From Rhizobium anhuiense (GTDB lineage: Bacteria > Pseudomonadota > Alphaproteobacteria > Rhizobiales > Rhizobiaceae), in NCBI RefSeq assembly GCF_003985145.1, contig NZ_ML133524.1:339326-403325 (forward strand): a DNA stretch of 64,000 bases, written 5' to 3'. Shown one piece after another: positions 50,783 through 58,796 of the stretch (positions within the stretch are counted from its first letter, which is position 1; each line of letters opens with the position of its first letter). A program made the translations under genes and the position numbers. Under the pieces are notes generated by a model, which searched no databases, was not told the origin of the DNA, and saw nothing but the letters and a program-made list of their open reading frames with translations.

Positions 50783-51700
50783 TCACTGGATCAGGCCGAC
50801 TCGATGCTCCTCGCGCTTCGTCGTGTTCCAGACCCCCACTGTCACCCACTTCGGCTCGACCGGCAACACCGGCTCGACCTTTGGCTCCACAATCTGCACT
50901 TGTTTTTCAGCTTCTGGCAACTTATTCTTTTCCAGATCATGGCCGAGCTCCGTCGCCATCGCCCCGCCACCCAGGTCGGCGACGGTGATCGGTCGGGTTT
51001 GCTCGACAGAGGAAGAGGCAATATTGCGAAGCGCCAGCGAGAGCGTGCCGATACTGGAGCCGAGGGTAAGGCGCTGCGCCTCATCGGTCGTGACCTCAAA
51101 GGTCACGGTTTTAACGACGGATGGCTCGTCCTTGCGCTCGTCTGCCGTCTGGTCCACCGCCAGCACCTTGACGCCTTGGAGCAACACGTCGACGAAGGTC
51201 TGATCGTTGCCGGCCGGCCCGCGCACGACCCGCGTCAGAAGCACGTCGACGCGATCGGAAGGCCTGACGAAGCCGGCAACGCCGAGCACGTCGTTGACGC
51301 GGATGGAAACCGCCTTCATACCCTGGTCGAGCGCCGCCGACAGCGTGGCGCGTTCGCCGGTACCAGTGATTTTCGACGATAGCACCGGCTCGCCGGGGTC
51401 GATCGCCGCCATGGCATAGCGGGGCTGGGCATCGCTGCCGACGACCGTCTCGATGCTGACGAACGAGCCTGTAGGTGTTTCATTCGAGGGCCACGGAATG
51501 GCTCTGAGATTTTCGGATCGGATCCGATCGCCGAAGCGCATCGCCTTGGCGGCGACAACGAGTGTCCGTTCCTCGGCCTTCATGCCGTTCATCGCCAGCA
51601 GCCGGGCCTTCTGATCGGAGAGATACTCGCGCATGCCGAAAACTGCTGCTGCTGCGAGGACAAACGCAATAACGAGACTTAAAATCGTTGAAGAACGCAT
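50783..51700 (-). CDS. cpaB: Tad pilus assembly protein CpaB/RcpC
   Basis: A 305-residue protein with one N-terminal membrane helix (ILSLVIAFVLAAAAVFGM), a SAF domain (ERTLVVAAKAMRFGDRIRSE, LRAIPWP) and the RcpC core (GMKAVSIRVNDVLGVAGFVR, PSDRVDVLLTRV, VLLQGVKVLAVDQ). RcpC proteins act with the secretin at the periplasmic side. It is the first gene of the main operon, 99 bp after the pilin gene. Confidence 0.93.
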   Translation of the reverse strand: MRSSTILSLVIAFVLAAAAVFGMREYLSDQKARLLAMNGMKAEERTLVVAAKAMRFGDRIRSENLRAIPWPSNETPTGSFVSIETVVGSDAQPRYAMAAIDPGEPVLSSKITGTGERATLSAALDQGMKAVSIRVNDVLGVAGFVRPSDRVDVLLTRVVRGPAGNDQTFVDVLLQGVKVLAVDQTADERKDEPSVVKTVTFEVTTDEAQRLTLGSSIGTLSLALRNIASSSVEQTRPITVADLGGGAMATELGHDLEKNKLPEAEKQVQIVEPKVEPVLPVEPKWVTVGVWNTTKREEHRVGLIQ

Positions 51701-51799
51701 CGCGGTTACTCGCTACACTGGACGGAACGCATCCATTCATTGATGCTAATTTAGGAGGGAGGGGTTAACAAAAACCCCTCGCCTCTTCGAACGCCAATA

Positions 51800-51997
51800 T
51801 CAGGCTGCTGGGACAGCCAGCTTGGCCGTAAACCAGCCTGCCCAGCCGTTCCAAACGGTAGACAGATTGGTGCCGGCCAATGTCACCGCCCCGATCACGC
51901 CGCCAACCAGCAAGGCGAGCAGAATGAGGTATTCCGTGAGTGCGACGCCGTCTTCTTCCCGCGCGAAAGCGCGTACGCTATTTACAAAGGCTTTCAT
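51800..51997 (-). CDS. pilA: Flp/Fap pilin
   Basis: A 65-residue Flp prepilin. The leader MKAFVNSVRAFAREEDG ends in glycine, and the mature pilin begins VALTEYLILLALLVGGVIGA, with the invariant Glu-Tyr of Flp pilins at mature positions 5-6. Cleavage after Gly17 by the CpaA peptidase is expected. The start is preceded by GGGAGGAAATTCTCG. It lies upstream of cpaB on the same strand and is divergent from cpaA, the usual cpa order. Confidence 0.95.
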   Translation of the reverse strand: MKAFVNSVRAFAREEDGVALTEYLILLALLVGGVIGAVTLAGTNLSTVWNGWAGWFTAKLAVPAA

Positions 51998-52255
51998 CGA
52001 GAATTTCCTCCCAGATAAGTTGTGCGCCGTAACTTCCCCCGGCCACCTTGTCGTCGAGACCGCCCCTTCGACTGGGAATATTAATAATCTCTTAAGACTA
52101 ATTTAGTCAATTGTTTTATACGTGAGCGTTCGGCATCTATACTTTATGGTTAAGACCAAAGTCCGGCCGTCATTCGCAAAAACTGACACACTCGTCTGGA
52201 TTTATTGGAACGGAACTTAAAGATCCGACTATAGTAGCCCAAAAGGTTGAATACC
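51998..52255. promoter_or_regulatory. divergent pilA / cpaA promoter region
   Basis: A 258-bp AT-rich region holding the promoters of the pilin operon and cpaA. At 52095-52107 there is a small perfect inverted repeat GACTA-ATT-TAGTC, a possible operator. A run of TTAAGA/TCTTAA-like sequences lies nearby. No gene is seen. Confidence 0.5.
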
Positions 52256-52786
52256 ATGCTGCAAGTAATCGATGTCATTAGTTCGCTTTCGGTATTTCTT
52301 TTTCTCTACGCCGCCTGGACCGATTTCCGCACATGGAAGATCCCCAACACGATAGTGCTCGCGCTTGTTGTACTTTATGCATTGCGCACGGTGGCCGTGA
52401 TACTTGGCTCACAGGACGTCGGCGCCGCGCTATTTGCTTCGAGCGGAATTGGCGGCGACGTCGGGGCCGGCCTGCTGATGTTCATGCTGGGGGTGATGCT
52501 CTGGGCGTTCCGGCTGTTTGGCGCAGGAGACGCCAAGCTTTTCCTGCCGATCGGCCTTTTTATCGGATGGCACGGAATGCTGCCGTTTTCGTTTTTGCTC
52601 CTCGTCCTCGGCGTCGTGACGCTCCTGGTCCTGCGGCTGCCGGTGCCGCTGCCCGTCGCACATCTCGCCTTTTTCATGCGCGTGGAGGAAATCCGGGCGA
52701 GCCGGAAGGTGCCCTATGGCGTCGTCATGGTTTTCGCCGCGCTCCTCACCTTGGCTCTGCCCATTATCCGACAGCAGCTGCGGTGA
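52256..52786 (+). CDS. cpaA: prepilin peptidase CpaA/TadV
   Basis: A 176-residue membrane aspartyl protease with five to six helices. The two catalytic aspartates are Asp23 in AAWTDFRTWKIPN and Asp92 in the GxGD-type motif RLFGAGDAKLFLPIG. It cuts the leader from the Flp pilin and the TadE/F pseudopilins. The ATG is used; a TTG three codons earlier is open. It is divergent from pilA. Downstream lies a broken GT39 fragment. Confidence 0.93.
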   Translation: MLQVIDVISSLSVFLFLYAAWTDFRTWKIPNTIVLALVVLYALRTVAVILGSQDVGAALFASSGIGGDVGAGLLMFMLGVMLWAFRLFGAGDAKLFLPIGLFIGWHGMLPFSFLLLVLGVVTLLVLRLPVPLPVAHLAFFMRVEEIRASRKVPYGVVMVFAALLTLALPIIRQQLR

Positions 52787-52844
52787 CCTGGCATCGGCAT
52801 AGCCGCTTCCTCGCAAGCGCCCCATCGCCAAAGCAGGATGTTGC

Positions 52845-53031
52845 GCGCCTGCGGCCACGGATCTTCGACCGGTGGGTCGAAGCGAAGCGCCGCCGCCAGC
52901 CATGGTTCAATGCTGTAGGCAATCTCGGCGTAGCCGCACCTGAGCCCTCAGTGGTCGACTTGCCCTATTTCCATGGGCGTGGCGGCGGCAGCTACCGTTT
53001 CGGTTATGCCTGGGTCAACCAGCCGGGCTGA
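52845..53031 (+). pseudogene. rgtC (GT39) remnant, internally deleted
   Basis: Two blocks match the intact GT39 gene at 36226. Bases 52845-52868 match 36789-36812 with one mismatch (encoding RLRPRIFDR), and about 52900-53031 match the gene's last 45 codons, ending RFGYAWVNQPG and a stop. In the intact gene these blocks are about 270 codons apart. There is no start or membrane region left. It marks the right border of the Tad locus. Confidence 0.8.
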
Positions 53032-53044
53032 ACGGCATCAGGAT
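52963..53044 (+). repeat. right flanking repeat of the Tad locus
   Basis: Counterpart of 37642-37723 in the same orientation, with 33 identical bases at 53002-53034. It runs into the stop codon of the convergent aminotransferase gene. Confidence 0.8.
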
Positions 53045-54405
53045 TTCAGTTCCTTCCAGGCCGCGTCCAGCGCCAGCTTGGTAATCCTTGCCATCTCATC
53101 CACCTCCGCATGGCTGATGACGAGCGGCGGCGAGGCCAGCATGCGGTCGCCGGTGGCGCGCAGCACGAGGCCGTTCGCCAGCGCGTGGTTGCGCACCAGC
53201 GCACCGACCTGATCGGGCTTGACATAACGGGTGCGAGTGCTCTTCTCGGCGGCAAGCTGCAGGCCGCCCATCAGGCCGATGCTGACGGCTTCTCCGACGA
53301 GATCATGTTCGGCGAGCGCTGCCCAGGCCTTGCCGAAATAGGGGCCGATATCGTCGCGCACGCGTTCGACCAGTCTCTCCTCCTCGATGATACGCAGGTT
53401 TTCGAGTGCGGCGGCCGCACAGACCGGATGTCCGGAATAGGTGAAGCCGTGATTGAACTCGCCGACCTCGTTGATCAGCACATCGGCAATGCGGTCGCTG
53501 ACGAGCACGCCGCCGATCGGAAGGTAACCGGAGGAAAGCCCCTTGGCGATCGGCGCGAGATCGGGCTCGACGCCGAAATGCTGATGGCCGAACCAGGCGC
53601 CCAGCCGGCCGAAGCCGCAGATCACCTCGTCGGTCACCAGCAGAATATTGCGCGCCTTGCAGATCCGGTCGATCTCCGGCCAGTAGGTCTCGGGAGGGAT
53701 AATGACGCCGGCAGCGCCCTGCACCGGCTCGGCGACGAAGGCTGCGACATTCTCCTCGCCCATCTCGTCGATCTTCGCTTCGAGCTCGCGCGCGACTTTG
53801 AGACCGAATTCGGCGGGCGAGAGATCGCCGCCCTCGCCGTACCAGTAGGGCTGGCCGATGTGGACGATGCCTGATATCGGCAGGTCGCCCTGTTCGTGCA
53901 TGTATTTCATGCCGCCGAGGCTGGCGCCGGCGACGGTCGAGCCGTGATAGCCGTTCTTCCTCGAGATCACGATCTTCTTCGACGGCTTGCCGACGGCGCT
54001 CCAGTAGACCCGGGCCATGCGGAACCAGGTGTCGTTGGCCTCCGAGCCGGAGCCGGTGAAGAAGATATGGTTGAAACGGGCGCCGGCATGGGAGGCGACC
54101 TTCTGCGCCAGCAGCGTCGTGGGCGTCGAGGTCGTGCCGAAGAAGGTGTTGTAATAGGGCAGCTCGTTCATCTGCCTGGCGACGGCGTCAGTGATCTCCC
54201 GGCGGCCATAGCCGATATTGACGCACCAGAGGCCGGCGAAGCCGTCGAGATATTTCCTGCCGTGATTGTCGAAGATGTGGACGCCCTCGCCGCGCTGGAT
54301 GATGCGCGTGCCTTCGGCATTCAACTTCTTCATGTCGGCGAAGGGATGCAGGTGGTGCGCGGCGTCGATCGCCGCAAGGTTCGAGGGTGGGTAGGTATCG
54401 GGCAT
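53038..54405 (-). CDS. class III omega-aminotransferase (putrescine or beta-alanine:pyruvate type)
   Basis: A 455-residue PLP enzyme. Blocks of the class III family are GLWCVNIGYGRREI, FFTGSGSEANDTW, ISRKNGYHGSTVAGASLGG, VAEPVQGAAGVIIPPE, VTDEVICGFGRLG and the PLP lysine in PIAKGLSSGYLP. It moves the amino group of an omega-amine to pyruvate or similar. The start is MPDTYPPS; the same frame stays open for 460 more codons over the opposing gene, which is an artefact. It is divergent from a glutamine-synthetase-like gene, a pairing typical of polyamine use. The start-to-start gap is about 80 bp. Confidence 0.92.
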   Translation of the reverse strand: MPDTYPPSNLAAIDAAHHLHPFADMKKLNAEGTRIIQRGEGVHIFDNHGRKYLDGFAGLWCVNIGYGRREITDAVARQMNELPYYNTFFGTTSTPTTLLAQKVASHAGARFNHIFFTGSGSEANDTWFRMARVYWSAVGKPSKKIVISRKNGYHGSTVAGASLGGMKYMHEQGDLPISGIVHIGQPYWYGEGGDLSPAEFGLKVARELEAKIDEMGEENVAAFVAEPVQGAAGVIIPPETYWPEIDRICKARNILLVTDEVICGFGRLGAWFGHQHFGVEPDLAPIAKGLSSGYLPIGGVLVSDRIADVLINEVGEFNHGFTYSGHPVCAAAALENLRIIEEERLVERVRDDIGPYFGKAWAALAEHDLVGEAVSIGLMGGLQLAAEKSTRTRYVKPDQVGALVRNHALANGLVLRATGDRMLASPPLVISHAEVDEMARITKLALDAAWKELKS

Positions 54406-54486
54406 GGTGGTAAAGACCCTCGCGGATTGAAAGGCTGATGTCGATGGGTTAGGAGCTTGGCCTTGTCCCGGAGGATTTTCAAGGTC

Positions 54487-55839
54487 ATGGCGAGCGACAG
54501 GATGGACGGCACGGCCGAAGGCGGCGACCCGCGTTTCGAGGTCCTGATCGTCGGCATGAACGGCGACCTGCGCGGCAAGCAGCTTCCGATCGGCGCCGAA
54601 AGCAAGATCTGGTCCGGAGACATCCGCCTGCCGACCTCGACGCAATCGCTCGACATCTGGGGCGATGACAATGACGACATCACCGGCCTGTCGCTGACGA
54701 TCGGCGATCCCGACGGCATGCTCGTTGCCGACCGGCGCAGCCTGGCGCCGATGCCCTGGGCGCCCGAAGGCTCGATGCAGGTGCTCGCCAGCATGCACGA
54801 ATTCGACGGCAGCCCGAGCTTCATGGACCCGCGCGCCATCCTCGCCTCGGTGCTGGAGCGCTATGCCTCGCGCGGCCTGACGCCAGTGGTGGCGACCGAG
54901 CTGGAATTCTACGTGATGGCGGGAGACTGGCGCGAGACCGGGCGCCCCTCCCCGCCCGAAAGCCTGACCTATCGCGGCGCGCCGAACGGTTTCCAGCTTT
55001 ACGACATGAGCGCCGTCGACGCGCTCGACGATTATCTCAAAACGCTGAGGGCCTATGCGAGGGTGCAGGGGCTGCCGGCGGATGCGACGACGGCGGAGTT
55101 CGGCCCGGGCCAGTTCGAGGTCAACCTGCTGCACCGCCCCGATGCGCTGGCAGCCGCCGACGATTGCCTCTATCTCAAGCGCATCGCCGAGCAGGCGGCG
55201 CGCCGGCACGGGCTGAAATCGACCTGCATGGCCAAGCCCTATTCCGAACATGCCGGCTCCGGCCTGCATGTGCATGCGAGCATCATCGACAGCCAAGGCC
55301 GCAACATCCTCGATGCCGAAGGCGGCGAGCCGAAGCGGCTCAAATCGGTGACGGCAGGCCTGCTTAACACCATGCGCGAGGCGCATCTGATCTTCGCGCC
55401 CTTCGCCAATTCCTACCGTCGGTTCCAGCCGGGCTCGTTCGCACCGGTCGATCTGACCTGGGGCAGCGGCCATCGCGGCACGGCGATCCGCATACCCGAC
55501 AAGGACGGGCCGGCTGCACGCATCGAACATCGCGTCGCCGGCGCCGACGCCAATCCCTATCTGCTGCTCGCGGCGATCCTTGGCGGCATGCTCACCGGTC
55601 TCGACGACGAACTCGACCCCGGCGAAGAGACGACGCCGTCGCACATGCCGGCGAATACGGCACGGCTGACGCATGATTTCCTGAGCGCCGTCGAAAGCTT
55701 CCGCACCTCGCCCTTCATCGCCGATATCTTCGGCGCCCGGTATCAGGCGCTCTATGGCGACACCAAACGCAAGGAAGCGCTGGCGCATCTGCGCACCGTC
55801 TCGGATTTCGACTATCGCACCTACCTGCCGCGGCTCTGA
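54487..55839 (+). CDS. glutamine synthetase family protein (gamma-glutamylpolyamine synthetase type)
   Basis: A 450-residue GS-fold ligase. Visible motifs are TELEFYV (metal-binding Glu), TTAEFGPGQFEVNL, the ATP-site stretch MAKPYSEHAGSGLHVHASI and ARIEHRVAGADANPYLLLAA near the C-terminus. The N-terminal beta-Grasp part is short and the chain lacks the adenylylation loop of GlnA. With the divergent aminotransferase it suggests PuuA-like gamma-glutamylation of putrescine, but other amines are possible. The start ATG has GGAGG about 12 bases upstream and AAGG closer; a TTG ten codons earlier is open. Confidence 0.88.
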   Translation: MASDRMDGTAEGGDPRFEVLIVGMNGDLRGKQLPIGAESKIWSGDIRLPTSTQSLDIWGDDNDDITGLSLTIGDPDGMLVADRRSLAPMPWAPEGSMQVLASMHEFDGSPSFMDPRAILASVLERYASRGLTPVVATELEFYVMAGDWRETGRPSPPESLTYRGAPNGFQLYDMSAVDALDDYLKTLRAYARVQGLPADATTAEFGPGQFEVNLLHRPDALAAADDCLYLKRIAEQAARRHGLKSTCMAKPYSEHAGSGLHVHASIIDSQGRNILDAEGGEPKRLKSVTAGLLNTMREAHLIFAPFANSYRRFQPGSFAPVDLTWGSGHRGTAIRIPDKDGPAARIEHRVAGADANPYLLLAAILGGMLTGLDDELDPGEETTPSHMPANTARLTHDFLSAVESFRTSPFIADIFGARYQALYGDTKRKEALAHLRTVSDFDYRTYLPRL

Positions 55840-55858
55840 AATCTACGCGGCCGCCGAC

Positions 55859-56803
55859 TTACGCGGCGGGCTCGCGGCGTTCGCTGGCGTGCACCTGCGC
55901 CGCAAGACCCTGCTTGACGAGAACCTTCAATTCGCCCGGATGCAGCCGGATCGAGACATCGCGTTCGAGTGGCAGCAACTCACCGTCCATGACGCAATTG
56001 GCCTTGAAGCGCAGTTTCGGGAAATGCAGGTGCACTTCGGCCGGGTGCATCACCATGACGTCGGCATTCTCGCGGAACTTGCCGCGCAGCATGTCGATGG
56101 CGAGACGGGCGACACCCAGAGGCTTCAGCGGATTTGCCGTGTAGAAGCCGAGTTCGCCGCTTGTGAGATTATCGGCATAGAGCAGCGCATTCTCGCCGAA
56201 GGGGTTGTTGGAGACTGAAATCGCCGACACCCTGCGACGCTCCCTCATGCCGGCCGCCTCGAAATCGACCTCGAATTCCGGCGGATTGAACACGACGCCC
56301 AAGGCCGCCTTCGTGCTCGCCCGGATCTTGCCGAGCCGCGAGCGATAGCTGTAAGCGTTGCGGTAGCGCACCATGCGGGCATGCAGGCCGGCGGAAAACT
56401 GGTGGATGAAGGGCCGGCCGTTGGCGCTGGCGATATCGACATTGTCGATCTCGCCGGTGGCGAGCACATCGAGCGCCTGCCAGATGTCGAGAGGCACACG
56501 CAACGAGCGGGCAAAGAGGTTCATCGTGCCCGCAGGCACGACACCGAGCGCAATGCCGTTTTTCCAGGCGATCGAGGCCGCCGCCGAAATCGTGCCATCG
56601 CCGCCGCCGGCGACGATCCCGTCGATATCGTCGCGCTTGGCCGCTCGCTCCATGGCGGGAATGATTTCTTTTCCGGAGAAGACGATAGCATCGAAATCGT
56701 GCCCCGCTTCGCGGAAAGCCGCCTCTGCCCTCTTTTCGTAGGCCAGCATGTCGGTGGTCTTGAAGGTACCGCCATCGCGATTGAAAAAGCCTACAAGCTT
56801 CAT
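55859..56803 (-). CDS. diacylglycerol kinase family lipid kinase
   Basis: A 314-residue protein with the DAGK catalytic domain: GIVAGGGDGTISAAA (the GGGDGT ATP-binding motif, about residue 70), then GVVPAGTMNLFARSL (G-T-N-x-x-A-R), and the C-terminal beta-sandwich ending NCVMDGELLPLERDVSIRLH. It likely phosphorylates a lipid such as diacylglycerol or a sphingoid base at the inner membrane face. The start MKLVGFFNRDGG has GGAGC five bases upstream, and a longer in-frame start is rejected. It converges on the GS-like gene. Confidence 0.88.
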   Translation of the reverse strand: MKLVGFFNRDGGTFKTTDMLAYEKRAEAAFREAGHDFDAIVFSGKEIIPAMERAAKRDDIDGIVAGGGDGTISAAASIAWKNGIALGVVPAGTMNLFARSLRVPLDIWQALDVLATGEIDNVDIASANGRPFIHQFSAGLHARMVRYRNAYSYRSRLGKIRASTKAALGVVFNPPEFEVDFEAAGMRERRRVSAISVSNNPFGENALLYADNLTSGELGFYTANPLKPLGVARLAIDMLRGKFRENADVMVMHPAEVHLHFPKLRFKANCVMDGELLPLERDVSIRLHPGELKVLVKQGLAAQVHASERREPAA

Positions 56804-57103
56804 AAGGGCTCCAGTCCCTGGCGTGGAGATAATCCTGCCTTTGTCCATCAGATGGTTGCGATCATGGCGATTTCAAGCGCCACCGCTTCCCCGCAGAAAT
56901 GACAGAAATGCAAAATTTGCAATAGACGTATGCACATAGCAGGACGCTGCACTGCAAAAAATGCACTCGACGCCAGCCTGAACGTTAGGGATAGATGAAG
57001 TATCGGGGACATGGGTCTCCACCTCCCGCCATTTTACGATCGGCTCGCGGCCGCGCCTGCGCCAAGGGCCATTTCCAAGCAGAAACCGCCTCGAGGAGCT
57101 CTC

Positions 57104-58330
57104 GTGAGTGAGATTGCCGTCAATATTTCCGTCGATAGCCGGGATGAAGAGCTGCCGTCGGCAACGACAGTGGCGCTGGTGCAACTGGCGCTCGCCTGCG
57201 GCGGCTTCGGCATCGGCACCGGCGAGTTTGCGATCATGGGGCTGCTGCCCAATGTCGCCGAGACTTTCTCGGTCACCACACCGCAGGCCGGCTACGTCAT
57301 CAGCGCCTATGCGCTCGGCGTCGTCGTCGGCGCGCCCGTCATCGCCGTGCTCGCCGCGAAGATGGCACGCCGCACGCTGCTCCTGACGCTGATGCTGATC
57401 TTTGCCGCCGGCAATATATCAAGCGCCCTGGCGCCGACCTTCGAGACCTTCACTCTGCTGCGTTTCATCAGCGGCCTGCCGCATGGCGCCTATTTCGGCG
57501 TCGCGGCTCTTGTTGCCGCCTCGATGGTGCCGGTGCATCGCCGCGCCCGTGCCGTCGGCCGCGTCATGCTCGGCCTGACGGTCGCTACCCTTCTCGGCAC
57601 GCCGCTGACGACGTTCTTCGGCCAGTCGCTCGACTGGCAGGTGGCGTTTTTCTCGGTCGGCGTACTCGGCCTGCTGACCGTGGCGCTGATCTGGTTCTAC
57701 GTTCCGAAGGACCGGGTTTCCGAGGAAGCGGGGTTCCTGCGCGAACTCGGCGCCTTCCGCCGGCCGCAAGTGTGGCTGACGCTCGGCATCGCCGCCGTCG
57801 GTTATGGCGGCATGTTCGCGATGTTCAGCTATATCGCCTCGACGACGACTGCAGTGGCGATGCTGCCGGAAAGTGCGGTCCCGATCATGCTTGTTCTCTT
57901 CGGCGTCGGCATGAACGCAGGCAATTTCATCGGCTCGTGGCTCGCCGACAAGTCGCTGCTCGGCACGATCGGCGGGTCGCTGGTCTATAACATCGTCGTG
58001 CTGACCATCTTTTCGCTGACCGCCGCCAACCCCTATATGCTCGGCCTTTGCGTCTTCCTCGTCGGCTGCGGTTTTGCCGCCGGCCCGGCGCTGCAGACGC
58101 GGCTGATGGATGTCGCCGCCGATGCGCAGACGCTTGCCGCCGCTTCCAACCATTCCGCCTTCAACATCGCCAATGCGATCGGCGCCTGGCTCGGCGGCCT
58201 CGTCATCGCCTGGGGTTACGGTTTTGCGGCAACCGGTTATGTCGGCGCAGCGCTCTCATTCCTCGGCCTCTTCGTGTTTGCAGCCTCGTTCCACCTCGAG
58301 CGCCGCAGCCGGAGCGCGCAGGCCGTCTGA
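57104..58330 (+). CDS. MFS transporter, arabinose-efflux/DHA1 type
   Basis: A 408-residue transporter with twelve predicted helices. The family motifs are FGIGTGEFAIMGLLPNVAET in helix 1, AKMARRTLLLTLML after helix 2 and LRFISGLPHGAYFGVAALVA in helix 4, as in AraJ/YdhP-like DHA1 exporters. The start is GTG with GAGGAG six bases upstream; the frame is open 31 codons further but lacks a site. The substrate is unknown. Its 3' end overlaps the convergent HxlR gene by 75 bp. Confidence 0.9.
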   Translation: MSEIAVNISVDSRDEELPSATTVALVQLALACGGFGIGTGEFAIMGLLPNVAETFSVTTPQAGYVISAYALGVVVGAPVIAVLAAKMARRTLLLTLMLIFAAGNISSALAPTFETFTLLRFISGLPHGAYFGVAALVAASMVPVHRRARAVGRVMLGLTVATLLGTPLTTFFGQSLDWQVAFFSVGVLGLLTVALIWFYVPKDRVSEEAGFLRELGAFRRPQVWLTLGIAAVGYGGMFAMFSYIASTTTAVAMLPESAVPIMLVLFGVGMNAGNFIGSWLADKSLLGTIGGSLVYNIVVLTIFSLTAANPYMLGLCVFLVGCGFAAGPALQTRLMDVAADAQTLAAASNHSAFNIANAIGAWLGGLVIAWGYGFAATGYVGAALSFLGLFVFAASFHLERRSRSAQAV

Positions 58331-58693
58331 GGCCATGCGCAACTCGCGGCCTTCCGGGCTGCAGAAGACATAATCATCGCCCCATGCTGCGAGCGCTCGA
58401 ATGACCGGCTTCAGCGTCATGCCGAGCGGCGTCATTGCATATTCGACGCGCGGCGGCACCACCGGAAAAACGGTGCGCGACACCAGACCGGACTCTTCCA
58501 GTTCGCGCAGTTGCTTGGTCAGCATGCGCTGGGTCACGGCCGGCAGTTTGCGGCGCAGTTCGTTGAAACGCAGGGTTCCTTCCATCAGATGAAAGAGGAT
58601 CACGCCTTTCCACTTGCCATCGAGGTAAGTCAGCGTCGCCTCGACCGGGCAACCGGGAAAGTTCTTGACGAGCTTGGCGCGCGGCAATGACAT
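58256..58693 (-). CDS. HxlR-family regulator
   Basis: A 145-residue winged-helix regulator of the HxlR family (residues about 12-105), with the N-terminal FPGCPVEATLTYLDGKWKGV, then LRFNELRRKLPAVTQRMLTK and VEYAMTPLGMTLKPVI. The cysteine in FPGCPVE is the redox- or quinone-sensing residue in several relatives. It is divergent from a quinone-oxidoreductase-like gene, its likely target, and overlaps the end of the MFS gene by 75 bp. Confidence 0.92.
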   Translation of the reverse strand: MSLPRAKLVKNFPGCPVEATLTYLDGKWKGVILFHLMEGTLRFNELRRKLPAVTQRMLTKQLRELEESGLVSRTVFPVVPPRVEYAMTPLGMTLKPVIRALAAWGDDYVFCSPEGRELRMASDGLRAPAAALEVERGCKHEEAEE

Positions 58694-58711
58694 TTTACGG
58701 TATCCTTTTGG

Positions 58712-58722
58712 GTACTACGTAC
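58712..58722. promoter_or_regulatory. candidate HxlR operator
   Basis: GTACTACGTAC holds two GTAC units, just after GTATCC-TTTT-GGGTAC, a near-perfect inverted repeat (58700-58715). Both lie within 30 bp of the HxlR start codon, in the divergent region. Confidence 0.4.
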
Positions 58723-58796
58723 AGAATTTGTGCATTCTTGCGTTGTCAGAACATAGTGCGCATCTAGCTTCCGTGCAATTAACACAGGAGTCTCCC

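Noticed and set aside
53031..53044. Short identical stretch at the pilus borders as a transposon target duplication
   Set aside because: The homology is 82 bp with mismatches outside a 33-bp core and encodes the end of rgtC, which fits recombination or gene duplication better than a fixed-length target duplication.
54406..55788. Apparent 460-codon N-terminal extension of the aminotransferase on the minus strand
   Set aside because: It is the antisense of the glutamine-synthetase-like gene, which has clear family motifs. The extension has low-complexity, Arg/Ala/Gly-rich composition and no domain.
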